Source of the DNA: Dreissena polymorpha
Lineage: Eukaryota; Mollusca; Bivalvia; Myida; Dreissenidae
NCBI RefSeq assembly: GCF_020536995.1
Contig: NC_068366.1
Location: 18,809,299 to 18,873,298 of the forward strand
DNA: 64,000 nt
Direction of reading: 5' to 3'
Shown here: positions 58,658 through 64,000 of the stretch, one piece after another
Layout: every line of letters begins with the position of its first letter
Numbering within the stretch: position 1 is the first letter of the stretch
Program-made: the position numbers and the translations under genes
The notes under the pieces: model-generated
The model's database searches: none
Told to the model about the DNA's origin: nothing
The model's input: only the letters and a program-made list of their open reading frames with translations

Positions 58658-59219
58658 AGTTTAACCCTTCATGGATGGAGAAGTTGGACAACAGTGGAAA
58701 AACACTGGGGTCATGGTGCAAGAGAGATACCGGCAATGAGTTTGCAAGATATTGTACTGTCTGAATGAAGTCCATCTTGTAGTAATTCTGGTGCTAATGA
58801 ACTTATAAGTCATGCAGATGGATATAAACACAAGGAAAACATGAAATACATGCATGATAATTCACAAAAGCGTTTGTTTGGAAGTGCCCAAAAGCCAAGC
58901 AGCTCTCAGGGTTGTGGGGATAAATCTATCTGTATGCAAGTACATCCATCTCACAAGGAACAGGTACAAAAGGCTGAAATCTTCTGGGCCCTTAAGGTAG
59001 CTTCAAGTGGGAATCCATACAGAACATGTGATGGCACTCCTGCTCTGTTTCAAGCTATGTTTCCTGGACCTGTGTCTAAAAAAAAAGTAGTATGTATTCC
59101 TACTTTTGAGGGAAAAGTTCCTACTTTTTCCTACTTTTTTCCTACTTTTCTTTCAAAAGTAGTTCCTATTTTTTCCTACTTTTTGAAAAAAGGTCACTTG
59201 ACAGCCTGCAGATGGTAAC
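58658..59219 (+). pseudogene. BED-finger transposase-like gene fragment, broken
   Basis: About 58661-58760 reads FNPSWMEKLDNSGKTLGSWC and NEFARYCTV, then a TGA where the second zinc Cys of a CxxC is expected. A frameshift within 20 bases leads to CSNSGANELISHADGYKHK, the His-x5-His end of a BED/TTF-like finger. From 58841 the frame continues with HKEQVQKAEIFWALKVASSG and GTPALFQAMFPGPVSKK, a block I associate with hAT-related, transposon-derived proteins common in bivalves and vertebrates. After 59085 it dissolves into a TTCCTAC-type repeat. It is dead or an exon remnant; family assignment is from memory. Confidence 0.5.
59097..59190. repeat. TTCCTAC-type degenerate repeat
   Basis: About seven copies of CCTACTTTT/TTCCTAC; similar to 39538-39620. 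Confidence 0.75.
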
Positions 59220-60005
59220 TAACATTATTGTTGTTACAACAGAGACTCTACACCACAGGTGGTAAACGATATCAGGATCATGAAACGTAAAAGAATGCTT
59301 TAATAAAGTGTTTATATACGGGTAAAATAAGCTAGAATAAGATGGAATCGGGGCGCATTTTGGTAGAGGTATTAATAATGTTAGTAAATGTATTATATAA
59401 TGAGTTACTAATAGGAAAGTTCACACATGTTATAAATATCAGGGTTTTTTTAAGTTTGCAGATAAAGATTGGGTTCCTGCAGGTCGTGCAATGCAGCAAC
59501 AAATCAACTGAGTATGACGAAGCTGTCAATTAACATAATTGCGGAAAGTACAAATAAATAACGCTCACAAAAACTGAAATAAGCGTGAATAATTCTACTT
59601 GTGTAATGGTCATACAGGTGTTTTTAATTGATTGATTGGTTAAAAGATTATGTGCTAATTATTTGGGACTCGAGATGGCGTAAAACGTTACGCACACGAA
59701 GACGATTCTACACGAGTTATCTTTTTTATTTGATGGTATTTAATTGTGTTTTCAAATATATTTCCTCATGTTTATTATTTTTCACAGAAATAGGAACATT
59801 TAATTACGATTATCTTCGGGAATCTACGTCACCAGGCTGTACATAGTTTTCTCATCGTTATTGGGAAACAGAAAAACCATTTTATATCATAGAGAAATTT
59901 ATAATTTATGGAATTTATTTTTTTCCACCACGAACAATACAAAGGTATATATGTTATATTTTTGCATAATGAACCTTTTCTCGAATGAATTTTTTTTATA
60001 ACAAA
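59220..60005. other. Intergenic DNA
   Basis: Nothing recognised. Confidence 0.5.
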
Positions 60006-60007
60006 CC

Positions 60008-60232
60008 TCCACCGTGATCCGCCGTGCATCCAACGCGATCCGCGATAAGTCCACGGCGTTCCGCGGTGACTTCTAAATGTGATAGTGTCCGCGGCGTTGT
60101 TGTCAGGACGAGAGAAGCCGCCAAGAAAACACCGCGAACAAGAAACAATATCGCCGCGATTGACCGCCCGCGAGCGTGTTTGTCCGCGGTGGCAGCGCGG
60201 AATTTGAGAAATCCGCGCGAGCTGTACTGTAC
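60008..60232. repeat. GC-rich island built of CCGCGG/GATCCGC words
   Basis: About 225 bp with GC near 60% in DNA of about 33%. Variants of GATCCGC, CCGCGGTG, TCCGCGGCG and AACACCGCGAAC recur, suggesting decay of a short tandem or foldback repeat. Both strands are open here (70 and 150 codons), but the translated repeats (Arg/Ser/Gly-rich) match nothing I know. Confidence 0.6.
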
Positions 60233-60239
60233 CTAAAAT

Positions 60240-61431
60240 TTGTGCATTTGTTGTGTAAACTTTATATACTATATAATTCAATAATTTTAATAAATTGTAA
60301 ATGGTCTCAAGTTAATTTTTTCTCCCCACGAGACATTAAAGTGAGATTTTATTCTCAAAATATGTATTCGGAGCAAAATGTGGCCAACAATTATTGATTG
60401 ATTGTAGTACACTATATGGTCATGACGGCCGTGGAACTTACCAGGCTTGATTATGTTAAGAATATGAATGAGGTAATGCAAGAATTTGCTTATTATGCTG
60501 GGCGCGAACACCGCACAGATATTTGACTGACTGATAGCATAGCTAGTATCACATCCACGTCGCAAACACCAAGTGATGATTGTCGTTTCAAATAGTTTTG
60601 TCATTATGCACAATTTCAAATCGCCCATTATTTTCTTTGAATTTTTTCCATGCAAAGCTAAAATAAAATAAAAGTGCGTATATTATTTTCATTGAATTAG
60701 AAATAGTTACAAACCAACTCAAGTTACCCCCTTAACATGATCGTAGGTTAAAGCGTTCTCAAGTTATTGCGTGTAAACGAATTTCCTTTTACATGTCATT
60801 ATGACCTTTACTAATCTTACTCAAAACCAACATGTGTCAAAGAAATTCACTTTACAGAAATCGTGTTTCATGTAAATAAGTTCCATTAATATGCAAAACA
60901 TCTCAGTCGTCAAAGGAATAAGCTATTTGATATAATATATTGAAAATGCATTTCCTTAAATCGAGATGTAACTTTTTGTATTTGTTGCGGATTTATCTTA
61001 AGCCCGCTTTCACTTCAAATAAGTATCCATCACATGTTTCAAAGCAATGATCTTATAACCAACCATGAATGATCTTGATAGTTTGAAATCAAAGCAAATG
61101 GGGTTTTAGCGACGATTGGAAAAATTTATAATAAGATTTCAATGTTTGATGTTTTATGACACTTACATTTTGATAAAATTAACCAAAGATTTAAAGATTT
61201 GCTCAGATTTGCGGTGCTTAGATATTTCAAAAGTTTATAAAATTGGCCACTCATTGATCTTTAAATTTTCTAACTTCTGAAAACATTGATAGGGATTTGT
61301 AACATATAAGCCTTACATCCACTTATTATATGTTATCGCGAGTGTAATGCAGTTAAGTAGACATGAAACACACTGTTTAAGTACAATACGTTCTCATTTT
61401 ATTAGCCACGTGCTCACCTAAGGAGCTTTAT

Positions 61432-61433
<2 letters not shown>
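60240..61433. other. Intergenic DNA
   Basis: No supported gene. Confidence 0.5.

Positions 61434-61521
<88 letters not shown>
61434..61521. repeat. (AT)n microsatellite
   Basis: About 44 uninterrupted units just before the GPCR fragment. Confidence 0.95.
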
Positions 61522-61522
<1 letters not shown>

Positions 61523-61560
61523 CAAAACTTCCGTTTTGGAGTTATCTCATGTAGCTGCGG

Positions 61561-61786
61561 ATGAAAAATACAACCATGAATAACACGACAGGAAACGCAA
61601 CTCTGTTTTCTAGTTACGAAAAAACAGTTTTCCCTTATTCAAGACGTCTACACTTTCCTCCTCATGCCATTGGTTGCTTCGTCAATTTTTGGAAATGTGC
61701 TTATTCTTGTGGTGGTTACGAAAAATAACGTCACGACAACAAGCGTTTTGTTCGGAATACTTGCAGACGTAGATTTTGTAACATAA
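61561..61786 (+). pseudogene. Class A GPCR N-terminus through TM1 into TM2, broken
   Basis: ATG at 61561 (a second in-frame ATG at 61576) gives MKNTTMNNTTGNATLFSSYE then KTVF, an N-glycan-rich extracellular start with three N-x-T sites. One extra base near 61639 moves the frame, which continues LIQDVYTFLLMPLVASSIFG then NVLILVVVTKNNV: TM1 with the GN motif of rhodopsin-family receptors. TTTSVLFGILADVDFVT resembles the start of TM2 (LA.VD), then a stop at 61784. Nothing of TM3-TM7 follows nearby. Either a truncated pseudogene or the first exon of a receptor with a sequencing indel. The receptor type (peptide receptor-like) is a guess. Confidence 0.55.
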
Positions 61787-62860
61787 CACATTATAATAAT
61801 CGAAATTTGTACCAAATTTCATACAATCTTAAATAGGCAGTCAAAATAGGCAGAAAAGAAGTATTCTCGCCATTATTTAAACAAAAAATTAAGGCTAGTT
61901 TTAATCAAAATATGAATTCACGATTAACGGAATCTAGTAGAACTTTAACTTTGCTTTATATGCATCTAAACATAAACAATGATTTAAAAATATACCTTAC
62001 AAGCAGCTCCAATGAATACCACCGCCATGCTCTTTCTAAACTCATCGATTAAAAGTTGAATCTGGACGATTGCATAAACGTATTGCTATTCTATATACTA
62101 AAAGAATATGTACATATTGTCAAACATGATAACGAATATAATTTTATTTTATAATGTTTTATTAGCTGACTTTAAAAAGAAATATATCAATACAAATATT
62201 TGCTGCGACCCAAAATGCAAAAATTCGTTAAAATTTCTTGATTAAAAAAAAGATAAACGCGTTAATTAATTATACAGTTTGGTTTATTTTACTATTATAA
62301 ATATACATTTTAATTAAAATAAATATAAGGGTTATCCCATTTGTATTTTCACGTCCCAGTAAAAAGAAAGGCATATTTAGACTGTTCGAAATTCGATTAC
62401 AGCCAGAAAACAATTCTGCTAATAGTGTATTGACATACATTCCCAAAATAATTATTGACTAGTTTCACATTTAGTTTGACAAAAAATGCAGTTGTCTGAG
62501 CTGGCATATCCAATTTCAAATAAGAAGTTTGTACCTATGATTCTATGTGTAATTCGGTACAGAAAACGCTCCAGTGTGATATGAAAACAGTGTACATGTA
62601 TTTATGATATGATTTATTTCCCCAAAGCATGTATTGCTGATTATGCGAATAAATAAACCAAAACCAAACAAAGATATATCGCCATTCTTTTGTTTCAATA
62701 TAGTTAAACATATTCGCCAATTTATTTGTGCACACTACACAGACTCATTTTTTTAAAATAATTATTTCATACACAGGTTGTTTACTCTTTGTGTTAACTA
62801 AGATGGTTCGTCAGCTAGTGGGAATAATATGCTTCTTAAAGCAAGTGTCGTAAGAGATTC
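61787..62860. other. Intergenic DNA
   Basis: No continuation of the receptor and no other gene recognised. Confidence 0.5.
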
Positions 62861-62869
62861 TGCCTTTTT

Positions 62870-63400
62870 TTTTTAATTGCGATAATAATTCCTTTAAAAA
62901 ATTGGTAATTTGGATTGAAGTTTAATACTTCGTAAAAATCATCTTTTCGGTACAATGTTTAAAGTTCAGCGTTGTGCATTAAGTGACCAGCAAAATTTAC
63001 GCCTTTTTCAAAGTTTAACCATGATTTTAAAAATACACTTTTGTTACCAATTGTTATTTCTGCATTATAGAATAATATATTTTGGAGCAAAAAAAACTCG
63101 GTTTTCAAATGATTATTTTTTACAGAGTTCAAAAAATAGTTCAATGTGTCTTTCCAGAATTCATTTTGTATCTTGTCAGTCAAGTTTTCTGAATAGTGAC
63201 TTCCACAGTTATATAATTTTTGAAAATCAATCATTGTATTAACAATATTTATCGATTTCCTATTCCCAGTAGCAATTCTACGGATTCATGATAACTTCGG
63301 AGAACTGACAAAAAACAAAGATCAATCATTTTCAAACCCTCTTCTTTATAGTCGTTTAGTAAAATAGTGTGGTTGATTCCATTCCCTAATTCGTGATTAA
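62870..63400 (-). mobile_element. L1/Tx1-like LINE fragment, ORF2 C-terminal part
   Basis: The minus strand near 63365-63250 reads HTILLNDYKEEGLKMIDLCF, then LSVLRSYHESVELLLG, the GG.KM.D conserved block after the RT. 63234-62959 continues in another frame with NEFWKDTLNYFLNSVKNNHL, NILFYNAEITIGNKSVFLKS and FEKGVNFAGHLM, typical of the C-terminal region of L1/Tx1-like ORF2. Truncated at both ends; related in type to, but distinct from, the LINEs at 28.4-32.1 kb and 44-58 kb. Confidence 0.65.
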
Positions 63401-64000
63401 GCATTCCTGTTAAAATATTAAACTAAATATCAAAAGAACACACTCACATGCGCTTTTAATTAAGGTAAGCAAAAGGTTGTCTTTCAAGAATAAACAACGT
63501 CTTTTTAATAACTGATGAAACATAAAACCCGATCCAAGTAGGGGTAAAATTCAAACAACATCCACAGAAAAAACGCTTAAAATCTAATTGAAATACGCAT
63601 GTAATGATCTGTATCGGTACTTCCTCCATTTCCTAAAGGGATGCAATTGTAGTGGAATTTTTGTAAATATGGCTGTATATATAAATAAGAGCCATTCAAC
63701 CCAATTCCTATGAAATTACAATCAATTTAAGGAATAAGAAACAACTCATCAAAATAAGTATTTCATGAACGGGTCAAGATAACACTGCCGAACCAGATAT
63801 ATGCAGGTTGTTTAGAACTGATTTCAAATATTTGGAACAAAAGGTTGAAAGCGATGACAAATGTGACTGTTGTATGTAATATCAGTACTTATGAAATAAA
63901 GTCATCCACTCTATTTATGAATGCATCTTTAGTTATTTGCCTAAACAAAGCAATTTTGAAAGTTTTATTGTAAACAATACTTTTATTTTATCAATTTATT
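63401..64000. other. Non-coding end of window
   Basis: Nothing recognised. Confidence 0.5.

Noticed and set aside
59829-60281. 150-codon Arg/Gly-rich minus-strand frame
   Set aside because: Crosses the GC-rich repeat; composition follows the repeat and no domain is visible.

Overview
This is nuclear DNA of an animal, most likely a bivalve mollusc. It is AT-rich, mostly non-coding, full of simple repeats, and carries LINE families, dispersed repeats and a spliced C-type lectin gene of the bivalve type. The species is an inference. Few host genes are visible and nearly all coding sequence is transposon-derived. I saw no LTR retrotransposon, no CRISPR array and no recognisable tRNA gene.

Layout. 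1-5722: a Harbinger transposase remnant and two damaged LINEs in a row, the second ending in a CAA-repeat tail next to a possible host exon (5723-5852). 6200-9425: a 430-bp foldback element and a 2.7-kb element with terminal inverted repeats. 10943-15975: a five-exon secreted C-type lectin gene on the minus strand with two apparent single-base indels. 16-28 kb: largely intergenic, with a cluster of CRE-like sites, a strong hairpin, a 48-bp and a 36-bp minisatellite, and a fragment of a cysteine-protease-like domain. 28.4-32.1 kb: a decayed L1/Tx1-like LINE on the minus strand. 34.6-38.3 kb: two candidate exons of an unknown gene and an old direct duplication. 38.7-42 kb: dispersed repeats, a 148-bp palindrome and a second Harbinger remnant.

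The outstanding locus is 42684-58083. It is a head-to-tail pair of units, each made of the 3' part of a U1 snRNA gene (U1 nt 36-164), a spacer, a complete 5S rRNA gene, a second spacer, the first 27 nt of U1, and then a Tx1-like LINE (ORF1 plus an APE-endonuclease/RT ORF2). In both units the LINE sits at the same place, the loop of U1 stem-loop I. The U1/5S parts of the two units are about 99% identical by eye, while the LINEs are clearly diverged. This is best read as a linked 5S-U1 tandem array colonised by a LINE specific for U1 snRNA genes. The 15.4-kb block is flanked by an 8-bp direct repeat (ATGCCATA), as if the two-unit block had itself inserted as one piece.

58.1-64 kb: a broken BED-finger transposase-like gene, a GC-rich island, a fragment of a class A GPCR gene, and a LINE fragment. 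Percentages are by-eye estimates; family names come from motif recognition, not database searches.
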